Shown here one piece after another: positions 54,704-63,416 of a stretch of 64,000 nt of DNA. The notes below the pieces were generated by a model. It did no database searches and had not been told where the DNA came from. It was given only the letters and a program-made list of their open reading frames with translations. Origin of the DNA: Rhodobacter sp. (lineage in GTDB: Bacteria > Pseudomonadota > Alphaproteobacteria > Rhodobacterales > Rhodobacteraceae); contig JADCEF010000008.1 in assembly GCA_020250445.1 (NCBI GenBank), forward strand, positions 36,697 through 100,696. The letters are read 5' to 3'. Both the position numbers and the translations under genes were made by a program. How positions within the stretch are numbered: the stretch's first letter is position 1; each line of letters opens with the position of its first letter.

Positions 54704-55642
54704 TTACGGCAAGATGTGGAGCCAGCCCCAGACGGTAAGGATCGACGCGGCCGTGGCCAGCAGCACGGCCGAGGCCGCCACCCGCGTTGCCACGCCGTAA
54801 AGGTTGGCAAAAAGATAGGCATTGACCCCGGGTGCCATGGCCGCCGTCACCACGGCGGATCGCAGCTGATCGGTGGAAAGCCCCAGTACAAAGCGGCCCA
54901 GCCCCCACGTGACCGCCGGATGGAAGACCAACGATATTGCACAGACCATGGCGATGGTCTTCATGTCGCCTTCCGGGCGATAGCGCACCATCACCCCGCC
55001 CAGCCCGAAAAGGGCGGCCGGAATCGCGGCTGCGGCCATGATGTTGACCGCACTGAACAGGAAACCGGGCAGGGGCAGATGCCCAAGGTTGACGGCAAAC
55101 CCCAGAAGGATGCCGATGACCAGCCCGTTGGAAAAGATCGCCCGCAGCACCTGCCGGGCCAGTGCCGCCGGGTGCAGGCCGGTGCCATGGCTGCGCACCA
55201 GTTCCATCAGCGTGATGCCGAAGGCATAGAACAGCGGTGCATGGATGGACAGGATTGCGAAGTTGCCCTGCAGCGCATCCGGGCCATAGGCGCGTTCGGT
55301 GATCGGCAGGCCAAGCAGCAGGGAATTCGAAAACAGGCAGACAAAGCCGATGGCCACCGAATCCGTGACAGGGCGGGCAAACAGCAGGCGCGCCCCGGCA
55401 AAGCCAAGCGCGAAGGCGGCAAAGGCCCCCAGATAGAAGGCAAGGAACAGGCGCGTGTCATAGACCGAAGCCAGATCAAGGGTCGCGATCGACCGGAACA
55501 GCAGGCAGGGCACGGCAATGGTTTGGGCAAAGCGCATCAGCCCGTCGACAGCACCCCTGTCCAGCAGCCCCGCCCGGGCGGCGGCATAGCCCAGACCAAT
55601 CACCGCGAAGACCGGAAGGATAACGTCAAGAAGCGCGTTCAT
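54704..55642 (-). CDS. AEC family transporter (auxin efflux carrier type)
   Basis: 312 residues with about ten transmembrane helices in two inverted halves. The start MNALLDVILPVFAVIGLGYAAAR and the motif AMAPGVNAYLFANLYG are typical of bacterial AEC carriers, which move organic acids such as malate or malonate. Its ATG lies 4 nt inside the upstream MBL gene. Last gene of the dacA-tmk-holB-tatD operon. Confidence 0.92.
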   Translation of the reverse strand: MNALLDVILPVFAVIGLGYAAARAGLLDRGAVDGLMRFAQTIAVPCLLFRSIATLDLASVYDTRLFLAFYLGAFAAFALGFAGARLLFARPVTDSVAIGFVCLFSNSLLLGLPITERAYGPDALQGNFAILSIHAPLFYAFGITLMELVRSHGTGLHPAALARQVLRAIFSNGLVIGILLGFAVNLGHLPLPGFLFSAVNIMAAAAIPAALFGLGGVMVRYRPEGDMKTIAMVCAISLVFHPAVTWGLGRFVLGLSTDQLRSAVVTAAMAPGVNAYLFANLYGVATRVAASAVLLATAASILTVWGWLHILP

Positions 55643-56436
55643 CCGACGGGCAGGTCGATGGTCATGCCGTCATGCGCGGGGCGGACATGGGGGGGAAGCT
55701 CTGCCTCCAGCGTGCGGTAATCAAGGTCGATGTGCATGTTGGTCAGCACCGCACGGCGGGGGGCGGCGCGGGCGATCCATTCCAGCGACAGCGCCAGATG
55801 GGCATGGGTCGGATGCGGGGCGCGGCGCAGGGCATCAAGGATCCAGCAGTCCAGCCCCTCCAACTCCGGCCAGGCCTCGTCGGGAATGGCCACCACATCG
55901 GGAAGATAGGCCATGTCTGCGACGCGGAATCCCAGTGCCGTGGTCGATCCGTGATCGACCTTGAAGGGCGCAAGCCGGATCACGCCGCCGGGGCCGGAAA
56001 TCTCGAAGGGTCCGGTGATGGTGTGCATGTCCAGGATCGACGGATAGGGCGAGCCTTCGGGCTGGATGAAGGCATAGCCGAAGCGCGCATAAAGCGCCTC
56101 CTGCGTGGGATGGTCGGCCCAGATCGGCAGGCGGCGGCGCATGTTGTAGACGATCTGGCGCAGATCATCGATGCCATGCACATGATCGGCGTGGGAATGG
56201 GTGTAGACCACCGCATCCAGCTCGCCCACGCCCGCGTCGAGAAGCTGGTCGCGCATGTCGGGCGATGTATCGATCAGCACGCGGGTCGTGCCGCCGGGGC
56301 CGGTCTGTTCCAGCAGCAGCGAGCAGCGGCGGCGGCGGTTGCGCGGCTCTGCCGGGTCGCAGTCGCCCCAGTGCCCGCCAAGGCGCGGCACGCCGCCCGA
56401 TGATCCGCAGCCCAGGATGGTGGCGCGCAGACCCAT
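55639..56436 (-). CDS. MBL-fold metallo-hydrolase, PhnP-like
   Basis: 265 residues. The zinc-binding motif THSHADHVHGIDDLR and the later VDHGS and LTNMHIDLDY His residues are all present. The N-terminal LGCGSSGGVPRLGG and DCDPAEPRNRRRRCS match PhnP-type phosphodiesterases that open cyclic ribose phosphates, but the usual companion in this operon is TatD, so a housekeeping nucleic-acid role is equally possible. It lies 13 bp after tatD and overlaps the AEC gene by 4 nt. Confidence 0.9.
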   Translation of the reverse strand: MGLRATILGCGSSGGVPRLGGHWGDCDPAEPRNRRRRCSLLLEQTGPGGTTRVLIDTSPDMRDQLLDAGVGELDAVVYTHSHADHVHGIDDLRQIVYNMRRRLPIWADHPTQEALYARFGYAFIQPEGSPYPSILDMHTITGPFEISGPGGVIRLAPFKVDHGSTTALGFRVADMAYLPDVVAIPDEAWPELEGLDCWILDALRRAPHPTHAHLALSLEWIARAAPRRAVLTNMHIDLDYRTLEAELPPHVRPAHDGMTIDLPVG

Positions 56437-56449
56437 CAGACCCGCCCCG

Positions 56450-57256
56450 TCACGCGGCAGCGGCGGCGCGCGCCGCCTTGGTGAACAGCCGGTCGAAATT
56501 GGCGGATGTCCGCGCTGCGAAGTCTTCCGGCGTCAGGCCATACAGCGCGGCACCGGCGGCGGCGGTATGGGCGGCATAGGCAGGCTCGTTGCGCCGCCCC
56601 CGGTGCGGCGGCGGGGCAAGATAGGGGCTGTCGGTTTCCAGCAGAATCCGGTCCAGCGGGGCCGCGCGGAAGATGGCGCGCAGATCGTCCGATTTGGGGA
56701 AGGCCGCGATGCCGGACATCGACAGGTAAAACCCAAGATCAAGGGCCGCACGCGCCAGCCCGGCGCCGGACGAAAAACAATGCATCACACAGGCATAGGC
56801 ACCATTCCCGAACTCGTCAGCAAGGATGGCCGCCACGTCTTCATCCGCCGCACGGGCATGGATGATCAGCGGCAGCCCGGTGATCCGGGCGGCGGCGGCA
56901 TGGATGCGCAGGCTGTGCTGCTGCACGGCTTTGGTATCGGCGGTGTAATGATAGTCGAGCCCCGATTCGCCAATGCCGACACATTTGGGGTGCCGCGCCA
57001 GGGCGACCAGATCCTCGACCCTTGCCAGGGGTTCTTCCGCAACGCTCATCGGATGGGTGCCGACGGCGTAAAAGACGCCCTCATGCGCCTCGGCCAGGGC
57101 GCGCACACGCGGTTCAAGGCGCAGCCGGGTGCAGATGGTGACCATCCGCGTCACGCCGGCCGCACGGGCGCGCGCCAGGACAGCGGGCAGCTCGCCGTCG
57201 AAATCGGGGAAATCAAGGTGGCAATGGCTGTCGACGAGGCACGGGGGGACAGGCAT
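56450..57256 (-). CDS. tatD: TatD family metal-dependent DNase
   Basis: 268 residues. Metal-binding VDSHCHLDFPDFDGE at the start, GIGESGLDYHY, IIHARAADED and LLETDSPYLAP are the TatD signatures. TatD enzymes are 3'-5' exonucleases acting in DNA repair and turnover. ATG at 57256; the track start adds seven codons. It starts 7 bp after holB stops. Confidence 0.94.
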   Translation of the reverse strand: MPVPPCLVDSHCHLDFPDFDGELPAVLARARAAGVTRMVTICTRLRLEPRVRALAEAHEGVFYAVGTHPMSVAEEPLARVEDLVALARHPKCVGIGESGLDYHYTADTKAVQQHSLRIHAAAARITGLPLIIHARAADEDVAAILADEFGNGAYACVMHCFSSGAGLARAALDLGFYLSMSGIAAFPKSDDLRAIFRAAPLDRILLETDSPYLAPPPHRGRRNEPAYAAHTAAAGAALYGLTPEDFAARTSANFDRLFTKAARAAAAA

Positions 57257-57263
57257 GGATGGC

Positions 57264-58412
57264 TCACCTCGGGGCAAGCGTGCCCGCCGTCTCGTCGATC
57301 TTCAGCACCATATCCATGAGAAGCGAGGCAGGGTCAAGGTTGACCGCCCGGCCCCGGCGCGCCCGCGCCGACAGGCCCTGTGCCAGATCGGCCCAGACAA
57401 GGGCTGCCGCGGCATCCGGGGCAAGGCGGGCAATCAGCGCCGCTTCGCCGGAAGCGGCCTCGGGCGGGGGGGGCCCGGTGACGCCGGCCCGCGCGAGGCG
57501 CGCCAGAAACAGGTCCACCAGCCGCAGGATCAGATCAAAGCTGGCCTCAGCCCCGCGTCCTGCGCCGGCTTCGGCCAGGGCCAGCGCGCGGGGCCGGTCG
57601 ATCCGGGGCAGGGTGGCGAAAAGGGCAAGAAGCTGCGCATAAAGCTTCATCCCGTCCAGGTTGGCAATGCGGATCGCCTCGCCGACCGAGCCGCCGCTGA
57701 GTTCGGCCATGGCCCCGGCCCCGTCCACCTCCACGCCGGCGGCGGCCAGGGCCTGCGCCAAGTCGGGGGCGGACAGCGGGCCAAGCCGCAGCTCGCGGCA
57801 GCGCGAACGGATGGTCGGCAAAAGGCACCAGGGCTGATGGCTGACCAGTAGCAGTGTGACACCCCGGGGCGGTTCTTCCAGAAGTTTCAGCAAGGCATTG
57901 GCGGCATTCGTGTTCAGATCGTCCGCCGCATCGACGATCGCCACGCGCCGCCCGCCGTCGGCGGCAGAAAGACTGAAGAAGTTCTTCATCCGGCGGACCT
58001 CGTCCACCGTGATTTCCTGCCGGTGGCGCGGCGGGGTCGCCTTGTCATCCCAGGGTCGGCGCAGCAGGAACAGGCGCGGCTCCGACAGGGCCAGCATCCT
58101 GCGGCTGACCGGATGGTCGGGCGGGATATCAAGGCTGGCGGGCGGGGGCGGGGCAAACAGGCCGCCGTCCTCTTCGGGCCTGGCCAGCAGAAAGCGCGCG
58201 ATGCGCCAGGCCAGGGTGGCCTTGCCGACACCGCGCGGTCCGGTCAGCAGCCAGCCATGCGGCATCCGTCCCTGACGGTACGCCTCCAGAAAGGCGGCCT
58301 CTGCCGCCGTCTGCCCGATCAGCCGCAGCGTTTCGCGCGGGTGCGGCGCGCCTTCGACCCGGTCGGGTTCCGGGACGGGGTCTTCCGTCAGGTCGGCGGG
58401 GGCGCGGGCCAT
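57264..58412 (-). CDS. holB: DNA polymerase III delta' subunit
   Basis: 382 residues of the AAA+ clamp-loader family. Walker A-like GPRGVGKATLAWR is at residues ~58-70. The sensor region ALLKLLEEPPRGVTLLLVSHQPWCLLPTIRSRC is typical. It loads the beta clamp with delta and tau/gamma. Start overlaps the tmk stop by one base, so replication and dTTP supply genes are co-transcribed. Confidence 0.95.
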   Translation of the reverse strand: MARAPADLTEDPVPEPDRVEGAPHPRETLRLIGQTAAEAAFLEAYRQGRMPHGWLLTGPRGVGKATLAWRIARFLLARPEEDGGLFAPPPPASLDIPPDHPVSRRMLALSEPRLFLLRRPWDDKATPPRHRQEITVDEVRRMKNFFSLSAADGGRRVAIVDAADDLNTNAANALLKLLEEPPRGVTLLLVSHQPWCLLPTIRSRCRELRLGPLSAPDLAQALAAAGVEVDGAGAMAELSGGSVGEAIRIANLDGMKLYAQLLALFATLPRIDRPRALALAEAGAGRGAEASFDLILRLVDLFLARLARAGVTGPPPPEAASGEAALIARLAPDAAAALVWADLAQGLSARARRGRAVNLDPASLLMDMVLKIDETAGTLAPR

Positions 58413-59041
58413 CAGCGGGGCAGGCGGGCCAGGGCACTACGCAGAATATCTTCCGCCACAGCTTCGGGCGGGCGGGCCCCGTCAATCACGGCAAAGCGGG
58501 CAGGGTTGGCCTGCGCCAGCGCCAGAAACCCGGCCCGCATGGCCGATTGCATCGCCAGGCCCATATCCTCGAACCGCCGTTCGCTGGTGCGCCGGGCAAC
58601 GGCGCGCGACAGGCCCGTTGCCGGGTCGATGTCGATCAAAAGGGTCAGGGCAGGCTCGGTTGCGATCATCAGATCATGCAGCCGGTCCACGGTGGCGCGC
58701 AGATCGCCGCGCGTGATGCCCTGATAGACCCGCGTCGAATCTGCGAAACGGTCGGTGATCACGGTTTCGCCGCGGGCCAGGGCGGGGCGGATGATCTTTT
58801 CCAGATGATCGCGGCGGGCGGCGGTAAACAGCAGGATTTCGGTCTCGGCCGACCAGCGCCCGGGATCGCCTTCCAGCACCAGGCGGCGGATCTCTTCGGC
58901 ACCGGGGCTTCCGCCCGGCTCGCGCGTCAGGGTCACGACATGACCCGCATCGCGCAGGTTCTGCGCCAGAAGCCGGGCCTGGGTCGATTTGCCCGAACCG
59001 TCGATGCCCTCGAAACTGATGAAGTGCCCCCGACCCGTCAT
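58412..59041 (-). CDS. tmk: Thymidylate kinase
   Basis: 209 residues. P-loop FEGIDGSGKSTQARLLA, the DRFADSTRVYQG segment of the DR(Y/F/H) motif, and the lid region ARRTSERRFE are visible. Phosphorylates dTMP to dTDP. It starts directly after the dacA stop. Confidence 0.96.
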   Translation of the reverse strand: MTGRGHFISFEGIDGSGKSTQARLLAQNLRDAGHVVTLTREPGGSPGAEEIRRLVLEGDPGRWSAETEILLFTAARRDHLEKIIRPALARGETVITDRFADSTRVYQGITRGDLRATVDRLHDLMIATEPALTLLIDIDPATGLSRAVARRTSERRFEDMGLAMQSAMRAGFLALAQANPARFAVIDGARPPEAVAEDILRSALARLPR

Positions 59042-60187
59042 TCAGCTTGCCGGTGCCTCTGGGGCGAAGCGGGCGTAAAGGACCCGCGCCGCCGTCGCCA
59101 ACCGCCCGAAAAAGCCGGCCCGGTTGACGGCGGCTTCGGTGACCAGCGGAATGCGCGCGTCGGGAAGATCGGGAACGCGGATGATCAGTTCCGCAACAGG
59201 CTGACCCGCGCTCAGGGGGGCCGCTAGGGGCCCGGTGTAGCTGACTTCGGCCGAAACGCCGCCCTGCAACCGGGCAGGCAAAAGCACCGCCACATCCCGG
59301 GCCGGGACCAGCCCGACAGTCCGCTCACGGCCCATCCAGACAGGGGCCTCGGCCACACGCGCGCCGGCCTTGGCGGCTGTCTTCAGAACGAACTGACGGA
59401 AGGCCCAGTTGACGATGCGCTCGGCCTCTTCGGCGCGGGCGGCGTCGCTTTCCAGCCCGGTGATGACGAAGATGACCCTGCGGTTGCCCTGAACGGCAGA
59501 CCCCACAAAGCCGTATCCGGCCTCTTTCGTATGCCCGGTCTTCAGGCCGTCGGCCCCGATGCCGAGTTTCAGCAGCGGATTGCGGTTGAACCGGTTCGCT
59601 TCGGACCGATCAGCAAAGTTGAACTCGGTTTCCCTGAAGATCACGTATTCTTCGGGAAACTCCTCGATCAGGCGCCGGGCGATCAGGCCCAGATCATGCA
59701 TGCTCATGCGGTGGTTCGGATCGGGCCAGCCCGTGGAATTGACAAAGTTGGACCGGGTCATGCCAAGCGCCCTGGCACGTTCCGTCATCTGCGCGGCAAA
59801 AGCCTCTTCGCTGCCTGCAAGACCTTCGGCGACCACGACACAGGCGTCGTTGCCGGAATTGATGATGATGCCATGGATCAGGTCGCGCACCGTGGGGCGG
59901 TCCCGTTCGTTCAGGAACATCGTCGATCCGCCCATGCTGCGGGCCCTGGTGGACACGGCAAAGGTCGTGTCCATGGTCACGCGGCCGTCCTGCAGCGCCT
60001 CGAACAGCATGTTCAGGGTCATCAGCTTGGACATCGACGCCGGGGGCAGCGGCACGTCCGCGTTCTTGGCCAGCAGGACGGTCTGGGTTGTTTCGTCAAA
60101 GACCCAGGCGGCCGTCGCGCGCGTGTCAAAGGCCTGGGCAGGAAGGCCCAGCAGGGTGACGAAAATCAGGATCAGGCGGTACAGCAT
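59042..60187 (-). CDS. dacA: D-alanyl-D-alanine carboxypeptidase (penicillin-binding protein 5/6 type)
   Basis: 381 residues with a signal peptide (LILIFVTLLGLPAQA-F). The serine-PBP motifs are all present: SMSK at 51-54, SGN at 111-113 and KTG at 216-218. A C-terminal beta domain follows, and the final amphipathic segment may anchor the protein to the membrane. It trims the terminal D-Ala of peptidoglycan pentapeptides. First gene of the operon tmk-holB-tatD-MBL-AEC; usually a SPOR-domain gene precedes it, but none was found here. Confidence 0.95.
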   Translation of the reverse strand: MLYRLILIFVTLLGLPAQAFDTRATAAWVFDETTQTVLLAKNADVPLPPASMSKLMTLNMLFEALQDGRVTMDTTFAVSTRARSMGGSTMFLNERDRPTVRDLIHGIIINSGNDACVVVAEGLAGSEEAFAAQMTERARALGMTRSNFVNSTGWPDPNHRMSMHDLGLIARRLIEEFPEEYVIFRETEFNFADRSEANRFNRNPLLKLGIGADGLKTGHTKEAGYGFVGSAVQGNRRVIFVITGLESDAARAEEAERIVNWAFRQFVLKTAAKAGARVAEAPVWMGRERTVGLVPARDVAVLLPARLQGGVSAEVSYTGPLAAPLSAGQPVAELIIRVPDLPDARIPLVTEAAVNRAGFFGRLATAARVLYARFAPEAPAS

Positions 60188-61407
60188 GGGGCAGTGGCAT
60201 CCTTTACCGGAAGGTCATCGGGAAACGAAACAGGCATCAGAAGGACCGGTCCATTGACTGTCTTCACCAGGGCGTTGCTGTCTGCCCTGTCGGCCGCAGG
60301 GTTGACAGCGATGCTCTGACAGGTCTTGCCCGTGCGATCCTTTTTGCGCGCGGTGGCGCTTGAACCGGCTGTAGGTGCGGCATCGACCGTGCGCCTAGGC
60401 CTGGCTTTGACGCCGAAGATCAGGATGCCCGGCTGGATACCGGACGCGCTGCCCCTGGCAGGGGCAAAGGCGGCAAGCGCGGCCCCGGCCCTGGCCCTGG
60501 CCATGCCGGTCACCGCCGTGACGGTCCCGGCATCACCCCGGTCGGTTTCGACGCCCTCGGTCCGGGCGGGTGCGGCGGCAGCCCCGGGTGCGACGGGCGT
60601 CTCTGCTTGCCGGCACAGCGCTGTGATCAAGACCATTGCGGGCCGTCTGGCCGGAAGGCCGCCCACCCTGCCCGTGTCAGAGGAAACCTGAATCGACGGG
60701 CCGGGGTTTGCGCGCTTGCGCCCCAACAGGGTGGCGGTCACCGTCCTGCCGGTTGCATCGTTGCGGATGATCCCCCATCCGTGCCTGCTGGCACCGGGCA
60801 AGGCAGCCCGGACGCGGGCCGACGGCGGGCACCCGGCCCACAGCCCCGGCACGCCTTGCGTGAAGAGCTTGGGCACCTGCGCCTCCGCGCCCGTGGTGCG
60901 ACCGGTGCGGGCGGGTGTCGCCGCCGTGCCGGGCGCGGCTTGCGTTGCCGGTCCGCAGGTGGACGGGGTTGTGCCGACGTCGCAGACCGCCCGTGCGGGC
61001 AGGCCCGGAGTCAGGATGGCCACGAGCCGATGTTCCGCAGATGCCATAGCAAAAACTCGCCCTGTCTGCGCAGTCTCTATCGCGCCTGTCCCGCCCGCCG
61101 CCAAGGCAATCCTTGGCCATCCCGGTGCCGTGCGGACCATACCGCCACAACGGCCCAAGGAAAAGACCGCGAACCCGTGTCGGCACATTTCCCCTGTGCG
61201 CCGCCCGGTCTGCACGGATCGTGCCGCGACGACCCGGGCGGGCCGGGGATGGGTTTGCAGCACTGCGGGACCGTTCTGCGACAGGCCGCACGGTCATTGC
61301 TGGACGGGCCAGGGGGAATTCTGCTACACGCACCTGCCAGCCGGTGCGGATCGGGGCTTGCCGGGTGCCATGCCCGACCCCGTTCGCGACATCACCGGAC
61401 GGGGCAT
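60188..61407. other. 1.2-kb stretch without a convincing gene
   Basis: ORFs of 120-363 codons occur on both strands, but none shows a domain, a coherent start or the GC pattern expected at third positions (checked on several 60-base blocks, no consistent frame). The 363-codon minus-strand ORF is Ala/Gly/Thr/Arg-rich and overlaps dacA by 16 nt. This position often holds a SPOR-domain gene in relatives, so the stretch may be a decayed gene. Confidence 0.4.
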
Positions 61408-61497
61408 GGAAGTGTGGCCGAGTGGTTTAAGGCTCTAGTCTTGAAAACTAGCGTACGGGGAACCGTACCGTGGGTTCGAATCCCACCGCTTCCGCCA
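61408..61497 (+). tRNA. tRNA-Ser (anticodon TGA)
   Basis: 90 nt with encoded CCA. The acceptor stem is GGAAGTG/CGCTTCC (one G-T pair), the anticodon stem CTAGT/ACTAG and the loop CTTGAAA with anticodon TGA. The long variable arm TACGGGGAACCGTA expected of tRNA-Ser is present. A mobile-looking region begins immediately after it. Confidence 0.97.
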
Positions 61498-61524
61498 ACG
61501 CGACTCCGGTCGAACCTTCTCTGG
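61497..61524 (+). repeat. 28-bp inverted repeat, left copy
   Basis: Starts at the last base of tRNA-Ser. It is the reverse complement of 63417-63444 at 27 of 28 positions. The two copies enclose the MuF-GH19 gene and its downstream partner. It is not part of the tRNA structure. Confidence 0.85.
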
Positions 61525-61608
61525 CTTGGAAGATTGCGGCAGGAGCGTTAACAACGTCTTGACTTCGAGCGCGTTGAATGATGCCCAAGTTTTGGGGGCG
61601 AACGCAGA

Positions 61609-61956
61609 ATGCGGCACGAGAGCAAGTTCTCAACCTGGATCAGATCAGGTGGGCAAAGCACATTCGTTTTGCCGTTGACCGGCCCTTTTGACCTGGAAAC
61701 GAAGTTTTCGGTGGTGCCCGACCGACTCCTCGACAGCATCATTGATGATGCGCTTGCAGCTGCCGTCGGTCGCCTGAACCAACACCTGCCAGAAGGTGTG
61801 TCTATCGACATCAGCGCGATCGATCTGTCTCCTATCCGTGATCAACTTCGGAGCGAGGTTGCAGACCGGCTGACCGAAATCGGGGTGGCCGTAAACCCGA
61901 ACGACCCGGTCATCACCTCGATCATTGCCCGATATGCCGATATGCCGAGATACTGA
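61609..61956 (+). pseudogene. MuF/gp7-like effector, N-terminal piece (frameshifted)
   Basis: 115 codons, ending early at a TGA. The N-terminal region is helical (RLLDSIIDDALAAAVGRLNQ). The natural continuation lies in another frame: Mu gpF/SPP1 gp7 head-morphogenesis sequence YIWRSSDDSRVRAAHAEYDD then FLWSDPPEGGHPGQGWNCRC. The break coincides with an exact 8-bp tandem duplication (GATATGCC twice, 61931-61946); with one copy the frame reads straight on to the GH19 domain. MuF domains occur in phage heads and as the N-terminal part of polymorphic toxins. Start ATG 61609 has GGGGG about 10 nt upstream. Confidence 0.75.
61931..61946 (+). repeat. 8-bp tandem duplication that breaks the MuF-GH19 frame
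   Basis: GATATGCC occurs twice in a row. Deleting one unit joins the 61609 frame to the GH19 frame without a stop. This could be a slipped-strand mutation or a reversible (phase-variable) switch. Confidence 0.85.
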
Positions 61957-62063
61957 ACGGTCTGTTCCAGACGGATGCCCTTCAAGTCGAGAGATACATT
62001 TGGCGAAGCAGCGACGATTCCCGGGTTCGCGCTGCCCATGCCGAATACGACGACCGCGTCTTC

Positions 62064-62891
62064 TTGTGGTCGGATCCCCCTGAAGGCGGGCATCCGGGTC
62101 AGGGGTGGAATTGTCGATGCACTGCGGAACCGATCATTGTCCCGACCGGCATTCCCGAAGGCTCTGTGTGCGACATCCTGACGGGTGATCGACTGACATC
62201 CGTTTTCCCTGATGCTGATACGGACCGTCTGGCGCGGATAGCACGAGAAATCGACCTTCAACGTGTAACCGCTCGCCTGGACAGCCCGGATCGCCTCGCA
62301 CACTTCTTCGGCCAGGTGCAACAGGAAGTCGGACCGCGCCTGCGCCTTGTAGAGAGCCTTGATTACCCTCCCGACAAACTTGGTGTAACTTTTCGCTACT
62401 TCCGTCGTCATCCCGACGAAGCCTTGCGTTTTGGAAGAACTGACGAGCATCCTGCGGATCAGGAAGCGATTGCAAACCGCGCCTATGCTGATCGAAATGG
62501 CAATGGTGATATCGTAAGCGGTGACGGGTGGAGGTACCGTGGTCGCGGGTTGAAACAGGTCACCGGACGGGCGAATTACCGGGCCTTTACCGAAGATCAT
62601 GCGAAACTGTTTGGAGATTTGATCGACTTTGAAGCCGAGCCGGAACTGCTTGGAACTCCTCGTTATGCGGTGCGATCTGCTCTCTGGTTCTGGCGCGCGA
62701 ACAACCTTTTCTCGCTCGCGGACGCCGGAGGTAACCAAGCTGCCGCCGACAGCATTACTGCAATCATTAATCCGGGAACGAAATCGTACGTTCAACGCTG
62801 GGACAACGTCCGAGACCTGAATGGATCTGCGGTTTTCGCCAGTATCTGTCGATTCTCGGTTGCGAGGCCGCGCTTTGAGGACGCCGAATGA
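62064..62891 (+). CDS. GH19 hydrolase domain, C-terminal piece of the MuF-GH19 effector
   Basis: The ORF as listed begins with a TTG inside the MuF domain and has no ribosome-binding site, so by itself it may not be made. Residues 1-24 finish the MuF/gp7 motif (GGHPGQGWNCRCTAEP). From about residue 75 a GH19 chitinase/lysozyme domain follows. The first catalytic Glu lies in HFFGQVQQEVG (E88), the second in LRLVESLDYPP (E97), and the GH19 signature is IANRAYADRNGNGDIVSGDG and GWRYRGRGLKQVTGRANY. Such domains cleave peptidoglycan or chitin. The stop overlaps the next gene by ATGA. Confidence 0.85.
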   Translation: MWSDPPEGGHPGQGWNCRCTAEPIIVPTGIPEGSVCDILTGDRLTSVFPDADTDRLARIAREIDLQRVTARLDSPDRLAHFFGQVQQEVGPRLRLVESLDYPPDKLGVTFRYFRRHPDEALRFGRTDEHPADQEAIANRAYADRNGNGDIVSGDGWRYRGRGLKQVTGRANYRAFTEDHAKLFGDLIDFEAEPELLGTPRYAVRSALWFWRANNLFSLADAGGNQAAADSITAIINPGTKSYVQRWDNVRDLNGSAVFASICRFSVARPRFEDAE

Positions 62892-63403
62892 AACGCAGGC
62901 TGCGATGTTCAGTGCTGATCCTTCTGCTGGGCAGTGCCACCCAGTCGGCAGGTCAGACGACATACAACGGTTCAACAGTAGAGACGCCTGAACTCCGAAT
63001 CGAACACCGGCCCGTTGGCGATGACTGGTTTGAAATTGGCCTAACTGACAAAGTGGCGGGCCTGCGAGTGGGCCATGAGTTTGAGGGAGAAGGGGCGAAT
63101 GATCCAAGCCCCTTCTTGCTTGCCCATGGCCGGTATTGCGACACATCCGTCATCATGCTCACCGTGGAATACCCGTGGCGCCACGATCTTCCCGAGTTTC
63201 AGCGGGTTCTTTCAACTTTCGCTTTCAGCCAATCCGATTTTGCGTTTATTGACGAGGCCTACGGCACGCTGACTGACATCGCGTTAGCCGAAGAAACGGC
63301 GTATGATCGGGCAGATCTCGACATGCTGCCCCCGATACGGGTGCGCTGCCTCACCGGTCAGGATGAAAAGCCCTTTGAATTCTTTCGCCAAGAAACCAAG
63401 TAA
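62888..63403 (+). CDS. Exported small protein, candidate periplasmic immunity protein
   Basis: 171 residues. A clear Sec signal peptide (MKRRLRCSVLILLLGSATQSAG) means the mature part is periplasmic. The rest shows no domain that I recognise. Its ATG overlaps the GH19 stop by 4 nt, so expression is coupled. A periplasmic partner next to a peptidoglycan-hydrolase effector fits an immunity function, by analogy with known effector-immunity pairs; this is inference. It is the only intact gene of the pair, as expected when an effector is inactivated. Confidence 0.7.
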   Translation: MKRRLRCSVLILLLGSATQSAGQTTYNGSTVETPELRIEHRPVGDDWFEIGLTDKVAGLRVGHEFEGEGANDPSPFLLAHGRYCDTSVIMLTVEYPWRHDLPEFQRVLSTFAFSQSDFAFIDEAYGTLTDIALAEETAYDRADLDMLPPIRVRCLTGQDEKPFEFFRQETK

Positions 63404-63416
63404 CGATCCATCGAGC

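Noticed and set aside
60172-61263. 363-codon minus-strand ORF upstream of dacA
   Set aside because: No domain, Ala/Gly/Thr/Arg-rich composition, no consistent third-position GC bias in sampled blocks, and 16-nt overlap into dacA.
60607-61551. 314-codon plus-strand ORF crossing tRNA-Ser
   Set aside because: It reads through the tRNA (SVAEWFKALVLK is a well-known tRNA-Ser translation artefact) and has no domain.
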